64,000 bases of DNA from Atopsyche davidsoni (taxonomy: Eukaryota > Arthropoda > Insecta > Trichoptera > Hydrobiosidae), in contig JAILWY010000007.1 in the NCBI GenBank assembly GCA_022113835.1, forward strand, positions 749,001 to 813,000. Direction: 5' to 3'. A model generated the notes under the pieces. It was given only the letters and a program-made list of their open reading frames with translations. It did no database searches and was not told the origin of the DNA. Made by a program: the position numbers and the translations under genes. Shown here piece by piece: positions 36,424-52,800 of the stretch. Positions within the stretch are counted from its first letter, which is position 1. The number at the start of each line of letters is the position of its first letter.

Positions 36424-39400
36424 ATATGGAGTATAAAAAATTAAACAGTCTTTCCGTGGACAACTTAAACAAGTTAAAAAATTAAAACAAATGTAAAATC
36501 ATGGTAATAATTTTTGTGAATACCTGATTATCTAAATTGTTTTAACTTGTATTAGTCAATTAGCGTGATGCCACTAAACTTCGACTTTAACACGTCTATC
36601 AAGTCTGTCGGAAACTTCGGAAATCCGATAATGATTTATATCAGTCTTTTCTAAAGTTAGAGCATGCTTAATTTATCATGAATTTTACGTAGAATTTTGG
36701 TGAAAAAAATTCATATTCATAAAACCTACTTGGGATTGCTTACATTGTTTATATTTTCACTGCTTGTATGTAGTAACAAATACAACTTAAAATTCAATTT
36801 AGAATTATTTTATTTTCAATATATCTCTGCCTTGGAGCATAATTCTTGTTTAGTTTAGAAGTCCTTGTAATGCTTCCACCCTCGGAGAGTGTTGGTGATG
36901 AAATCCACTCACTTCCCGCGGAGTACGCGCAACTTTCACAACTTCTGTCGAAATTCAGAAACATCGCACAAATATTTACCTTTCAGCAATAAACTTCGTC
37001 ATAACATTCTCAAAGTCAACAGCCGTCACTTCACTGAAAAATCAAATAAATCTAAATCCATTCAAAATTACACGGAGCGATTTTTTTATATTTGATTTTC
37101 GTTAATTTTATGCTCAGTCCTAAGTACATATCCCCATAAAATAATTAAGTACATATATCAACTTTCTACTTCATTATAATCAAAGAAGAAAACCTTGATT
37201 TTGTTTTGTTTTCTGGTTGTTGTAAGGTACCTGGAGCTGCCGGCATAATAATTCGAGAAATGCTGGTCGATATATTTTTCCTGTTAAACAAGCTTAAACA
37301 AACATACAACAACTCATATAAAAACAACCCCCAAACAACAGGGTGGTTCGTAACGATCCGTGGCTTTCGTATTCCCATTTATTCCAGACTCACATGCCGT
37401 TAACGGTTCGTTATGAAAAAAATCCTCTCTTTAAAAAGCGTTGCATAATCATATTCCTGAATTAACTTGCGGTTTGTTTATAATAAATTTTATAAATGAA
37501 ATTTTTATTTTATTCGTCTTATTTTTTATCTTTTCAGCTTTCTATGCATCTATTTAAGCTTATTTGTTATAATAACTTATTCTTGTTTCCGATCTTTAAT
37601 TATTGACATTTTTAAATTTCACAGCGTGAAAGAGATTTATTAGTTCTAAAAGCTATTAAAAATAAAAAAAGACACGTAACTCTCTAAAATCGTAATGAAT
37701 AAAAAAACTACTTACCAACTTTTACATTAAATTAAATTTTAGGCATTACCAATTTCAGGCACAATTAGTTTTGAAATTGAAAAAATACTAGGCAATTTAT
37801 GTAAGTTTTAGGATCGGTTCTCTGTACTCCATCAGTCCCGACACAGCCACTAGCATCGTGGGGAATCCCACAACTACGCAAACTAACATTAAGGACATAA
37901 TCGCAGGACATTATTAAGGTCGCTACAAATATCTGCGAGGCTTAAACTAATTACCTTAGTTGGTAAAGATTTAATGAAGTTGCCGGCACTTGCCCGGGCG
38001 CCTCTTGAAAGCGTCATATCGACTCTGTAAAGGACGAATGACTTAACGGCCATCTGGCCTTAATGCGAATCAGTTTCAAGATTGAAATATTGTTTATTTG
38101 AAATTTAAGAAAGACAACTACGTTTATAAAATCGATGTATAAAAAAACCAGCAAACTCTTGATGCATCTAACAAAATCAGACAAAATTTTCTCAATCACA
38201 CGGTATAATTATTGTGTTTACAGAACAGATATTTTCTACTACGAATAAATTATGTTCTCAGAAATTAAATATATAATCAATTCTACTGTACGGTTAATGT
38301 TAGCCGTACATAAAATATGTTATTTTCATTTTCAAATCAGGTTCACGAGGAAACACGATCTCGTGGAGACTGTATTGTTCAAGTCCTGACCTCACGTCGT
38401 ACAGGAGAACAAAGGAGATGTATCACTAATCCTGCTTTCCCCTTACCTCTCTACTGATCTCCCTTGCCTCCCTCTGTCTATCCGGCCATCAGAACTTACA
38501 TCTTCATTCAATCAGATTGGCGCTTCGTTAATTACACAAAGGGCCAAATTGATACAGAAGAGGTGTTATTGAGTCGCAGTGACAGACAGTTTCAATATAA
38601 ACACATGGGGATATTTTAATTTATTTAAATAAAATAATTTTTATGCTTTTACATAAAAAATACGCAATAAGAATATTATATTATAACTTACGTGATCAAT
38701 TCATAAAATTGCTTATTAAAGTGTGGCGGATTAACGAAGAAGAAACTGCTACGTAGAAAACATTAAATTAAACCACTTTTATTTACCAAAAAAAAAAGCC
38801 TACTTTTTCTGTAAAAATTTCATGATCCCTCGACGTCAAATGCGGAATTCAGAAAATTTAATATTGCATCTGGAAATACTTAAATAAAAAGCGAGACATC
38901 GACGCATCAACTTAATTTATTTATAAGTCAGGAAGTCCAAACAATATTTTTTTGTATTTGAACATTTTTTATCAATTGAAAAATATTTTTCAAGCGAATA
39001 ATTGAAATACTTTGTTTTACGTTTTGAATGATTTTTTTTTTAAATAATATTGAATAATAGGTAGCTGGAAGGTAAGACAAGTGCTTAGATTATCAAGACT
39101 GTTTTATTAGCTGGAACAGGACAAGCGACATTCGCCTGCAGGGAAGAACGGGTCGAAGCCGGAACAATGGCAGCTCCGGTGTCCATTGTTGCCTCACAAA
39201 CCTGATTCCTTGAATATCGCGTCACCGGCCAGGGATGCGTGCTTCATCATGATGCTATTAAATCCTATATGATTTACTACTAACAATAATTAATTTGGAT
39301 TGAATTTTTCTCTACTAGCACAAACGACGACCGCAGAAGTCAGCGCCTGCCAACAATGTGGCACTCGAACCACTTTGGACCGGTTCTATTCCGCTTAAAG

Positions 39401-39978
39401 AAGAACCGACATGTTGCATACTGTGGCTTATTTAAGTGTTAACGATGTCCAAACAATATGAAGTCGTTTAGTTTTTTTAACATTTTAAGACAGTGAAGGC
39501 CAAAATCTTCTGCCGTCTACATTTTCAACACAACGATTTTCAGTTGTCGTTTAGGTCGCGCTCTGGGGGATTTGAAATATATTAAATAAAAATATATATT
39601 CCTACGGCCTGGCAGCCCTGACCGCCACTCGGTAATTAATTTCCTTCGTTGTGTCTTTGAGAAGCTGGAAGGTCACATTGTCTCTGAGAAATTCTCGCAA
39701 AACAAACAAAACGTAATCCGTCGACTATACAGTACAAATATGTTCTGAATGTATTAGTGGGGTGCGTTCCTCTTGGTTGTGTGGAGTACTTACCGACAGC
39801 AAGTTAGACTTATTATATTATATATAAACTTTATAATTTTGAAAGGTCTTTATTATTATATTTATGTAAGCAATCGAATAACTAGTGGCCCATGGCGGCG
39901 ATCCTAGATTGTCATAAAGCTTCTGACGGTATGCATCGCAAACTTTACTTTACTTAATATAATGTGTTGTGTTTTCAG
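36424..39978. other. Distal part of the GPCR intron
   Basis: No element or exon recognised. At 39163-39190 the word AACAATGG and its inverted copy CCATTGTT lie 12 bp apart in a GC-richer patch (39120-39250), a candidate regulatory block about 0.8 kb before the receptor's main exon. Confidence 0.35.
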
Positions 39979-41221
39979 GTTATACCGGCAGCGGTACTTG
40001 GGGCTGATGGTGGGCAGCACGTGGGCTTGTGGCTTCGGAGCGCTGGCCGCCACGTGGCTGGAGGCTTGGGGCCGCTTCGGCCTGGACCGCCAGATCGGCT
40101 CCTGCTCCATCCTGCCCGACCGCCACGGCCACTCCCCCAAGGAGTTCCTCTTCGTCGTGGCTTTCGTCCTCCCCTGCGTCGCCATCGTCGTCTGCTACGC
40201 CAGGATCTTCTACATCGTCCGGAAGACAGCTCTTCAGTCCCGCGGGCACAAAACGGACGGCCGCAAGTCCGCCGTCCCCAGCAGTCAGAACAGCAACAAC
40301 GCCAATTCCACAGACGGCAGTCTCCAGATGAAAACCTTGAGCAAGCTGAAGAAGAACAACTTTCTCAGCCCGGAGGACTCCGTCTTGGGATCCGTCTCCA
40401 CCGCCACGACTGGGGCCGAAAAGTCCATCAGCTTTGCCACCGAGAAATCCTCCCCTCACATGGAAAAAAACGAGAACGTCTATACGGAGACAGCCATCAT
40501 GCTGAAAGAAAACGGAGTCATCGAAATCAATAGCAACTATAACAACAAGGATAATCACAAGGCTAAGTTGAGCGTCAACGAAATGATCAACTTGAGGCTC
40601 AATCACGGCCTACCCGATCCGAACCTACTCTCTCCTCCTGGCACAGTCTATCAAGGGTACACCGCAGAGAAAAAGACCAAAAAAATCCTGATGGAACCTT
40701 CCAGTTCATCAGGCATTGATACGTTTGACGATCAGGAGAACACCTCAATCAGATCCAACACTCCGACATCCCTAGACTCTTCGCCTAGTAATGTCAACAC
40801 CAGAAGGAAGTCCCGAGGCAGTCGCTTTGCGAGCATCCCTTCTCTGACGAGGATGACTTCAGTATTCAGAAGAGACGGGGGACGAGGTGGACGAGGGAAT
40901 AGGGGTCGAAGATATACAGCACCTCTCCCCATCTCTAACGGCTGCCCCGGAAAGATGACATCTAAGGATAAGAAACTTTTAAAGATGATATTGGTCATCT
41001 TCATATCATTCTTAGTGTGCTACCTGCCGATCACCATCACAAAGCTGTTCCGTGACCTAATAGACTTCAGTACTTTAAACATAGCCGGGTATATCCTGAT
41101 ATATCTCACGACATGCATCAACCCTATTATATACGTGGTGATGTCATCAGAGTACCGACAGGCCTACAAGAACCTTCTGATGTGCAGAGGGTTCGGTCAG
41201 GAAGCCTCAAAAAAGCCCTGA
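39979..41221 (+). CDS. Tre1: Tre1/moody-family GPCR, 3' exon (TM4 to C-terminus)
   Basis: The exon opens after TTTTCAG, completes the split lysine codon from 20674 and runs 414 codons to TGA. The two exons together give 493 residues. In order: TM4 (GLMVGSTWACGFGALAATW); extracellular loop 2 with WGRFGLD and the SCSILPD cysteine expected to bond the TM3 cysteine; TM5 (FVVAFVLPCVAIVVCYA); a very long third intracellular loop of about 200 residues rich in Ser, Asn, Lys and Arg; TM6 (MILVIFISFLVCYLPIT, containing CYLP in place of CWxP); TM7 ending in NPIIY; and a tail of only about 20 residues. This is a plasma-membrane receptor expected to couple to heterotrimeric G proteins. The long loop is the likely site for kinase and partner regulation. 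Confidence 0.9.
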
Positions 41222-41315
41222 CCTTCTACGCTGAGACGAAACCGTGACTTATAAAAACTATCAACAAAATTCAATTATTACGAAGTGAAATTAGTAACCT
41301 AAATATTACGAAAAC

Positions 41316-41321
41316 AATAAA
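41316..41321 (+). promoter_or_regulatory. Candidate poly(A) signal of the GPCR gene
   Basis: AATAAA lies 95 bp after the stop codon. It is the first canonical signal downstream; others follow in the AT-rich flank. Confidence 0.45.
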
Positions 41322-44300
41322 TTAGGATATTTAAGCATTCGAGCCTTCAGGATACAAAAACTTTGATTAAAGGTTTTAATTATTTCCAATAAAAATAATG
41401 TTACACTCGCGTATTTATATACCAAAATTAATATAAGAAAAAAGTAAAATAAGAAATAATATCAATTAATTATGTCATAAACATATTAAAATTATAAACA
41501 AATAAGATATTATTTGAATTTTGATATTCTACTTGATAGATATATACAGTTTTTTTTATAAAAGTTTATTTTCAAATTTTATAATGAGTTCTGTGATGAA
41601 AACGTACTTTTTATTCATTTATATATATTATAATTATAAATTCCAACTAGCTATAACGTTACATGTGATTTTCAATGTTGCGTTTGGTAAAACCGTTTAG
41701 TGTTCTTAATAGATCGCTTAGAACACATAGCAGTTTGCATTGTGCTATTGGATCACATGATGTTATTTTAATTTCCTAAAATAATAAGGACGATCTATCA
41801 ATATTAATGCTGGCTACACATGCTACGACACAACTGACAACCGAACTAGCCGATAGCATCCTCTGTTGCGTTGTTTACTTAGGCTAAACCATTAAAAAAA
41901 CATTATTGGCTCATTGGTGTTGGTGCGTGTGTAATTGGCTCAAGTCAATAAGTTAGTAGCATTTTTTCAATACTTGACACTCAACAGGCTGGTGATTAAT
42001 CTCAAAAGTGTGTAATTAACATCCATACTTCATTGAGATCAATCTCTCTGTGTGGTAGAAAATACATTACTGCCCGGACAAGTTGTTTAATAAGCATTTT
42101 CTTTCAGATATCTTTGGTATCTTGTTCAAGTTCCTAATACATGGGCATACACAAATTAAAAACCAAATACACCTGTTATGTTCATATGAAATATGGGTTG
42201 AGTATTAAAATAATTAGCAGCATCTCAATCCCAAAATTCAAATATCTTTAATAAGGATCATTGAGAAATGCCAAACTTTCTGCTGTTGCCATTAAATTAT
42301 GTTTCATAATATTTCCGTTATGTATAAAATATTTTATACCGTTACCTCTTATTTTAATATTTCCTAAATGACAATGTGAATTTTAATTAATAATTAATTA
42401 AGTATATAGGTATTGATTTATAAATATTTAATAAACTAAGAGTAATATTAAGGTTCAAGCTATTTTATATTATTTGCGATGTTGTCAGGTTTTTCATTTG
42501 CTGAAATCAGAAAATAAGAAATGTCACAAAAAAATAATGCTGTGATATAAAATAGAATAGCAATTTGTTCAATTGATATTAGTAGAAAAATAGGTTTCTA
42601 CAATTAAAACAAATTACTGTCTTACTAACATTTATTCGATTCAGTATTTTGTGAAAACCATTTTTATTGGATATATTCATGAGCGGATCCTCAACAAATA
42701 ATAAATCCAGTATAAAAAGAGTTTGTGTTTTCCGATTGGGAAATATCTGTATGTTATGCTATAAGTATACCTATTAGAATATATTCAGTTTAATCATAAT
42801 TAGTAGTCAAATGGACCAAAGATTTTTTTTCCCAGATGATGTTACTTACACTGATTAATCAGATCTCAGATCTAGTTATTTAGATTGATTTTGTATATTT
42901 CTTAGATTTATTCAATTCAGATTATATTCTGTTGGTTTATTTAATTTTGGGTGATTATTTAAGACATTATTTCTATTGAAAAAACCAAAGAAGATTTTTT
43001 AAAACTTACACAAACAAATAAGGCTTTAAAAACATTTTAAAATATCTGGAAAGCATGTGTTTAACAGAAAATTTCATCTGTTTTAAAAAAATAATACTTT
43101 ATAACCAAATACCTACACCACGGTTGACTTATATGATGCCATTTACATGTGCCATCCATAAATATTAGAGTGATTAGGGCGTCAGCGTCGTTTATTATTA
43201 GAACGAACACCAATTCCAGATTTCCACTGTTTTTGATCTTTACTACTTCACAAGACACTTGCAGTGAAGACCACCTTATAAATTAATAGAGTTTTAGGAC
43301 ATTTTATTTTTACTTCAACTGGTTTTAATATCCTTTCTGAAATGGTCTTGCTGATTCAGGATCATTATTTTCCTTCAATGCCAAATAACAGTTCAAAATA
43401 AAGTTAATATATATACTGCACATAAATGCCAACAGCTGCATTTTACTTTTGCAGGAATAGTCTTGTGTATTTTATTTCAAATACTTTGTTTTATTATTAG
43501 CGATTAACCTTGATACGTTTCATTGTAAAACTAACCTAATTTTATTTAAAACCAAAATGAACATTATCCATTCCATCGTGACTGATATCTTGTAATCATA
43601 ATGAAATGAGAATTAATTGGAAGTATGCATAAAAAATACTTTCTTTTTGATGCAGATAAATTTAAATATTGGGTGTTACTTTACTTCCAGTAAATATTTA
43701 TTTACTGAATATTCTTTGACTGGCGTGCTGGTATCTGTAATTTGTAATGGAAATAAAGTTAGTATATCTTTTGATTAACTACAATATCAACCTTTTGAAG
43801 AGATATATTCTTTGTTTATTTTATTATAAATAGCTTTGTTCACACCAAAATCCTGATTAGTATCAAAATCGATCTAAAGTGTAAAATGTTTATCTGGAAT
43901 AACTTTCACACTTCTGAGATATGTTTTCAGGATTAAGCAGATATTGATACAAAACTTATTATATTAGATGTTTAACTTTTTATTATGAACTCGATGAGCC
44001 AGCTTTGTCACTGAAGCCATTTTTTCAAAAACCATTTTATTCATAAATAGGAACGACTTACTTACACATGACATTTGATTTGTTCACAATAATTAAAACG
44101 CATCCACAATAGGAACACAAAAAGTGACTACTATTATTTTTTTCCCGTAAATTAAAAAAAACCATTTTTATAGTTTAAAAAAATTTATGATTAGAAGCCG
44201 TCCCTCAATATTTCTTTTATTAAGGATATTGAATAATCTTTTGTCTTTAATTGAGAAACAACATTTAATTTTAGTTATTTTTTATAAATAATATATATTT

Positions 44301-46286
44301 GATCCATTTTTGTTGTTATTTATTTAACATGTGATATTATTATGTGAAGATATAATTAAGAAAATAAGTACTTATATGCATAGAGTAATGGCAATGTGTT
44401 TAATTTTTAATATAATTATTTAGTGATAAAACGTTATGATTATAAAAAATGAACAATTTTTAATTTTATTACTAACAGTTTGACATGAATAATTGTGATG
44501 AATTGTAAAATTTCATTTTAGAAATAAAAAGGATACTTAATATTAGATTTTTTCCAAAAATAACTTTTTTTATAAACCAACATTTAATTTATTGTTTTTC
44601 TTATTTAATATTCTTTAAAACCAGTGACAACATTAAAAAATATATAAAATACATGTTGTTTGTGGTGGAGAAACCATCCCTTTTATTTCTGGTATTGAAC
44701 ATTATTGTTGCTTCTTTTATTTGTTAGATATATCATCTTATTTTATTTTTTATATTATATCGATTATTCTATTGTATTCCATATTAACCATATCAGTGAG
44801 TAATCTACAAAAATCTTTCATCTGAGAATGGCTTTTACTCTGTTTATTGAAAACAAGACGTTCATTTCACAAATAAAAAATCACCTACTGTTTAAAATAT
44901 TCATTAAATAAGCAAGTTTAGATATATTAAATGCAGTGTTTTAAAACGTGATACCAAAAGTATTGAAAGAATATTTAAGGTTAACTATTAAAGAATGGAC
45001 TAAGTCCAACATGGGTGCTGGAACAATGAAAAGAAGTGTCTTCTCATAGTAAAACAAAACATGCGGTGAGTAAAATTAACTTTTGCTTGTGTACGAATAA
45101 CAATTCAAGTGTCATAAAAAACATTATTGTTGTATTATTTAGATTAAAGATATTATATAGCTTTTATACATTATTATAAAATATTTATTGATCAGGTCTC
45201 GAAACAGATGTATCTAAATTTATTTACATGATATGTATGAAATATGAAATTGATTCTTTTATGAACAGTTTGAAGTCCCAAGCTGAAAAATATGTGAGTC
45301 GTAAAATAGATATAATAGTATTTTGTAAAAGATTCATTCTCTATAAATGTTTTGAAAAATAAATTATAAATTGTAAGAAATTAAAATTTATTTTGTTCCC
45401 AATGCCTAAGAATGTACATTTTTATACTGGTGAAATAATTTTCGCTATATACATCGACTCAAAAAGGATTGTACATCTATTCAAATTTATTTATGCATTG
45501 CAACTTTCTCAGGTGAGATGCAAGTACTAATCAATGCAATATAAAATGTATAGCCCAGCTTCTTTAAAAATTGCAGATCATATTAATCAGGGATGATCAA
45601 AGCGTTGACCGCATATCTATTCCTTGTCACCCGATATGTCTGATGCTCGTCCCTCATAAACTAATTACTTTGTGAAAAGAAAGCATTATTTTTGCTTTAA
45701 AATATGTAAATTTAAATTTTGGCTTTAAATTATTACTTTTTTATGATCACACAATATTAATAGACCGCTGCCTATAATTAGTTACTAGCATGATTTCGTG
45801 CATTTTTACAAGTGACCTGAAATAATTCTAATTTCATTGCATTTTTCTTAAATTCGTTAACAAAACTTTAAATAAACAAAACTTTGAACATTCAATAATT
45901 AATCATATAATTTTTTTCACTAAGCAGTATGCTCAGATTGTTGCAGATATTTATTGTCAACAAATAGTATTCTGTGTTGACGTCTCGCGACGCCGTTATG
46001 TTGCCAGCACTACAATATTGTCTCTGGCTCTGCACTCCAAATTCCTGTGTGTTGGCAGCACTGCCATAGGATGGTCGCAATACTGGAACACATGTCAATT
46101 TGAAAAATGTCAACAATACTCAATCGAACACGTCGAGGTCAAAGAATAGAAAATAATTTCTATTTATACATATTGTAAACTGCTTCAATAAACGTATACA
46201 TAAAATTTATGTGAACCCTCGAAATAAACACATCTTTATTACTGATCAATTTAAAGAAGTGCTTAAGTTTATCAACATATTCCGAA
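41322..46286. other. Intergenic, AT-rich; promoter region of the zinc-finger gene at its end
   Basis: Nearly 5 kb without a supportable exon or a repeat family seen elsewhere in the window. A GC-richer patch at about 45950-46110 with CG dinucleotides (CTCGCGACGCCG) lies 180-330 bp upstream of the zinc-finger start codon. It is the most likely promoter area, though no TATA box stands out. Confidence 0.45.
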
Positions 46287-49090
<2,804 letters not shown>

Positions 49091-49118
49091 GATATTTAAT
49101 GCCGCTCCTTCCATTCTC

Positions 49119-49124
49119 AATAAA
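49119..49124 (+). promoter_or_regulatory. Poly(A) signal of the zinc-finger gene
   Basis: AATAAA lies 28 bp after the TGA stop, a normal spacing for a short 3' UTR. Confidence 0.6.
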
Positions 49125-49457
49125 GGGTGTATAACTAACCAGAAGAAATTAAACATGTCTTCACTAAAGTCAGTCTTCAGTCTTCTCGCTTGCAAGCGAC
49201 CCAAGAACTGAAGTTCAGAACATATCATGAATACTTACCGTGACATTGACACGAGGCTGCTATATTTCTCTACCCATGCGCTGTAGTCGAGATTCTAGAT
49301 ACAGGTTACCAGAGTCCACCACTGTCAACTATATGACCTTCAAGGAAGATAAGGAAAGTGTTTCATACCATATATTCAATACACACTGCCTGCCTGTGCA
49401 GTGCAATAAGTAAAAATAAACCAAACGAGGATTGAAAATTTGATTAGGTAATATTTT

Positions 49458-49832
49458 TTATTGTTGTATTTGTTCTGACATTTCACAATCATTATCATTA
49501 ATTGTTTTACCAGTCCACCAGAATTGTAGGCTGTTTTCAATATTCTTTTTCCCACAAGCACTTCGTGCAATATCATTGGTTGAACTGTTGCTTTCATCGG
49601 AGGCATTCACCTTTTCATCATAAATATATTCAAGTCCAATAAATTCACTTCTGCTTTGGTTGATGAATTCAGAATCTTCCATAGATTCTAATTTATTTGA
49701 GTCTAAATTGATTACACTAGAATAACAACACTTTTCATCGTCATAAACGTGGTGCTGACCGGAACTTGTAGCCATAATTGGTCTGGAGGGATGAATTGAA
49801 ACTCCGTTGCAGCAATCGCTGTGCAGGAGGTA
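49458..49832 (-). CDS. WRAP53: Detached last exon of the WRAP53 homolog
   Basis: It opens after a TTTAATTTCAG acceptor (minus strand) with the frame required by the donor at 53952, both phase 0. Its first 25 residues contain [14 protein letters not shown] and MATSSGQ, the conserved last-blade region of WRAP53. The remaining hundred residues are acidic and Ser/Asn-rich, a poorly conserved tail. A minus-strand AATAAA overlaps the region of the stop codon, so the 3' UTR is probably short. Taken alone it would look like an orphan 105-codon gene. Confidence 0.85.
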   Translation of the reverse strand, partial: YLLHSDCCNGVSIHPSRPIMATSSGQHHVYDDEKCCYSSVINLDSNKLESMEDSEFINQSRSEFIGLEYIYDEKVNASDESNSSTNDIARSACGKKNIENSLQFWWTGKTINDNDCEMSEQIQQ

Positions 49833-52800
49833 CTGAAATTAAAAAAAATTGATAGTTAAATATATTTAATAGTAAAAAATTCAGCCAGACAGTTTTCTAG
49901 ATGATGAGCGACATTCTCAAATTTGGTAAAATGAAAATGAACATATTAAAAATTCAATATAACCATTTGGTTTTAATTTTTTCATTCAAAATGGGAGTAC
50001 TTCAAAACAAGTATATAGTGGGTTTATTTCTGTTGATTTTAGGTGCGGGATAGTCAGATAATATGAACTAAGAGTATGACACCAGTTCATCTGTTGGTCT
50101 TCACCAAAGCAACACGTGTCAGTAGTGAGCACCCGTTTATATAAAAATTACAGTGAAAATACCGGACATTGACTGATAGGCCATTTTAACATATGTAAGT
50201 GTTATTTTGTTAGTGAGTTTCTATCAAGTGATTGTTTTTTTAATAATATATTTTTCATCTCGACCCTACGCAGGACACTTCGGCACAAGCGACGACACAG
50301 CAGAGCCAGCACTCTCGATTGCACTGTGAAGATGGCTTACGCCAAAGCTGCTAAAAAGTCGTTTTCATTCGCCATCAAAGCAGCCAAAGAGAAGTGCTGG
50401 AGAGACCTGTGTCTACAAATTAATAACGATCCATGGGGCAGGGCGTATCGAATTGTAGGGAAAAAACTAAGAAATAGGCAATTCCAGCGATGTTGAAGAC
50501 GATCCTGGGCGCCCTAGCCCACACTCTGTGGAACCCTGTACCTGATGCTGCCGCGAAGGTTCAAACTACAGGAGGTGGCCAAGCAACTTCCAAACGACAA
50601 AGCACCCGGCACGAATGGCATCCTGAACGAGGCCATCAGACTGGCTGTGAGCTGCTCAAGCGCATGGTGAAGGCCAGACTCAAAGTGGATAGCCTTGACC
50701 GGTTCCAGCGAGGATCCACGCCGGTTCCCGCGAGGATCCACGCCGGTTCCCGCAAGGATCAACGCCGGTTTCCGCGAGGATCCTCCCGGTCCCGGCGTCG
50801 CTCCACGCCGGTTCCAGCGAGGAATCCTCCCGGTCCCGGCGTCGCTCCACGCCGGTTCCCGCGAGGATTCCTCCCGGTCCCGGCGTCGCTCCACGCCGGT
50901 TCCAGCGAGGATCCACGCCGGTACCCGCGAGGAATCCTCCCGGTCCCGGCGTCGCTCCACGCCGGTTCCAGCGAGGATCCACGCAGGTTCCAGCGAGGAT
51001 CCACGCCGGTTCCAGCAAGGATCCACGCCGGTTCCAGCGAGGATCCTCCCGGTCCCGGCGTCGCTCCACGCCGGTTCCAGCGAGGATCCACGCCGGTTCC
51101 CGTGAGGAATCCTCCCGGTCCCGGCGTCGCTCCACGCCGGTTCCAGCGAGGATCCACGCCGGTTCCAGCGAGGATCCACGCCGGTTCCAGCGAGGATCCA
51201 CACCGGTTCCAGCGAGGATCCACGCCGGTTCCAGCGAGGATCCTCCCGGTCCCGGCGTCGCTCCACGCCGGTTCCAGCGAGGATCCACGCCGGTTCCCGC
51301 GAGGATCCTCCCGGTCCCGGCGTCGCTCCACGCCGGTTCCAGCGAGGATCCACGCCGGTTCCCGCGAGGAATCCTTCCGGTCCCGGCGTCGCTCCACGCC
51401 GGTTCCCGCGAGGATCCTCCCGGTCCCGGCGTCACTCCACGCCGGTTCCAGCGAGGATCCACGCCGGTTCCCGCGAGGAATCCTCCCGGTCCCGGCGTCG
51501 CTCCACGCCGGTTCCAGCGAGAATCCACGCCGGTCCCCGCGAGGAATCCTCCCGGTCCCGGCGTCGCTCCACGCCGGTTCCAGCGAGGATCCACGCAGGT
51601 TCCAGCGAGGATCCACGCCGGTTCCAGCGAGGATCCACGCCGGTTCCAGCGAGGATCCACGCCGGTTCCAGCGAGGATCCTCCCGGTCCCGGCGTCGCTC
51701 CACGCCGGTTCCAGCGAGGATCTACGCCGGTTCCCGCGAGGAATCCTCCCGGTCCCGGCGTCGCTCCACGCCGGTTCCAGCGAGGATCCACGCCGGTTCC
51801 AGCGAGGATCCACGCCGGTTCCAGCGAGGATCCTCCCGGTCCCGGCGTCGCTCCACGCCGGTTCCAGCGAGGATCTACGCCGGTTCCCGCGAGGAATCCT
51901 CCCGGTCCCGGCGTCGCTCCACGCCGGTTCCAGCGAGGATCCACGCCGGTTCCCGCGAGGAATCCTCCCGGTCCCGGCGTCGCTCCACGCCGGTTCCCGC
52001 GAGGATCCTCCCGGTCCCGGCGTCACTCCACGCAGGTTCCCGCGAGGAATCCTCCCGGTCCCGGCGTCGCTCCACGCCGGTTCCAGCGAGGATCCACGCC
52101 GGTTCCCGCGAGGAATCCTCCCGGTCCCGGCGTCGCTCCACGCCGGTTCCAGCGAGGATCTACGCCGGTTCCCGCGAGGAATCCTCCCGGTCCCGGCGTC
52201 GCTCCACGCCGGTTCCAGCGAGGATCTACGCCGGTTCCCGCGAGGAATCCTCCCGGTCCCGGCGTCGCTCCACGCCGGTTCCAGCGAGGATCTACGCCGG
52301 TTCCCGCGAGGAATCCTCCCGGTCCCGGCGTCGCTCCACGCCGGTTCCAGCGAGGATCCACGCCGGTTCCAGCGAGGATCCACGCCGGTTCCCGCGAGGA
52401 ATCCTCCCGGTCCCGGCGTCGCTCCACGCCGGTTCCCGCGAGGATCCTCCCGGTCCCGGCGTCACTCCACGCCGGTTCCAGCGAGGATCCACGCCGGTTC
52501 CCGCGAGGAATCCTCCCGGTCCCGGCGTCGCTCCACGCCGGTTCCAGCGAGGATCTACGCCGGTTCCCGCGAGGATCCTCCCGGTCCCGGCGTCACTCCA
52601 CGCCGGTTCCAGCGAGGATCCACGCCGGTTCCCGCGAGGAATCCTCCCGGTCCCGGCGTCGCTCCACTCCGGTTCCAGCGAGGATCTACGCCGGTTCCCG
52701 CGAGGAATCCTCCCGGTCCCGGCGTCGCTCCACGCCGGTTCCCGCGAGGATCCTCCCGGTCCCGGCGTCACTCCACGCCGGTTCCAGCGAGGATCCTCCC

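Larger units (their letters stand above)
20675..39978. other. 19.3-kb intron of the GPCR gene
   Basis: Bounded by GTAAGT and TTTTCAG and phase-compatible with both flanking exons. It contains several mobile elements (separate entries) and GC-richer non-coding islands at about 23590-23640, 25050-25290, 27150-27300, 27880-28180, 29220-29470, 31280-31450, 32750-32900 and 33590-33750. Some islands hold ATGGCGGC or its complement. No other gene is supported inside; the open frames I examined lack recognisable domains. Confidence 0.75.

Noticed and set aside
39980..40606. A 208-codon minus-strand frame and 189- and 100-codon plus-strand frames over the GPCR exon
   Set aside because: They are shadows of the GC-rich receptor coding sequence; only the frame with TM4-TM7 has domain content and splice continuity.
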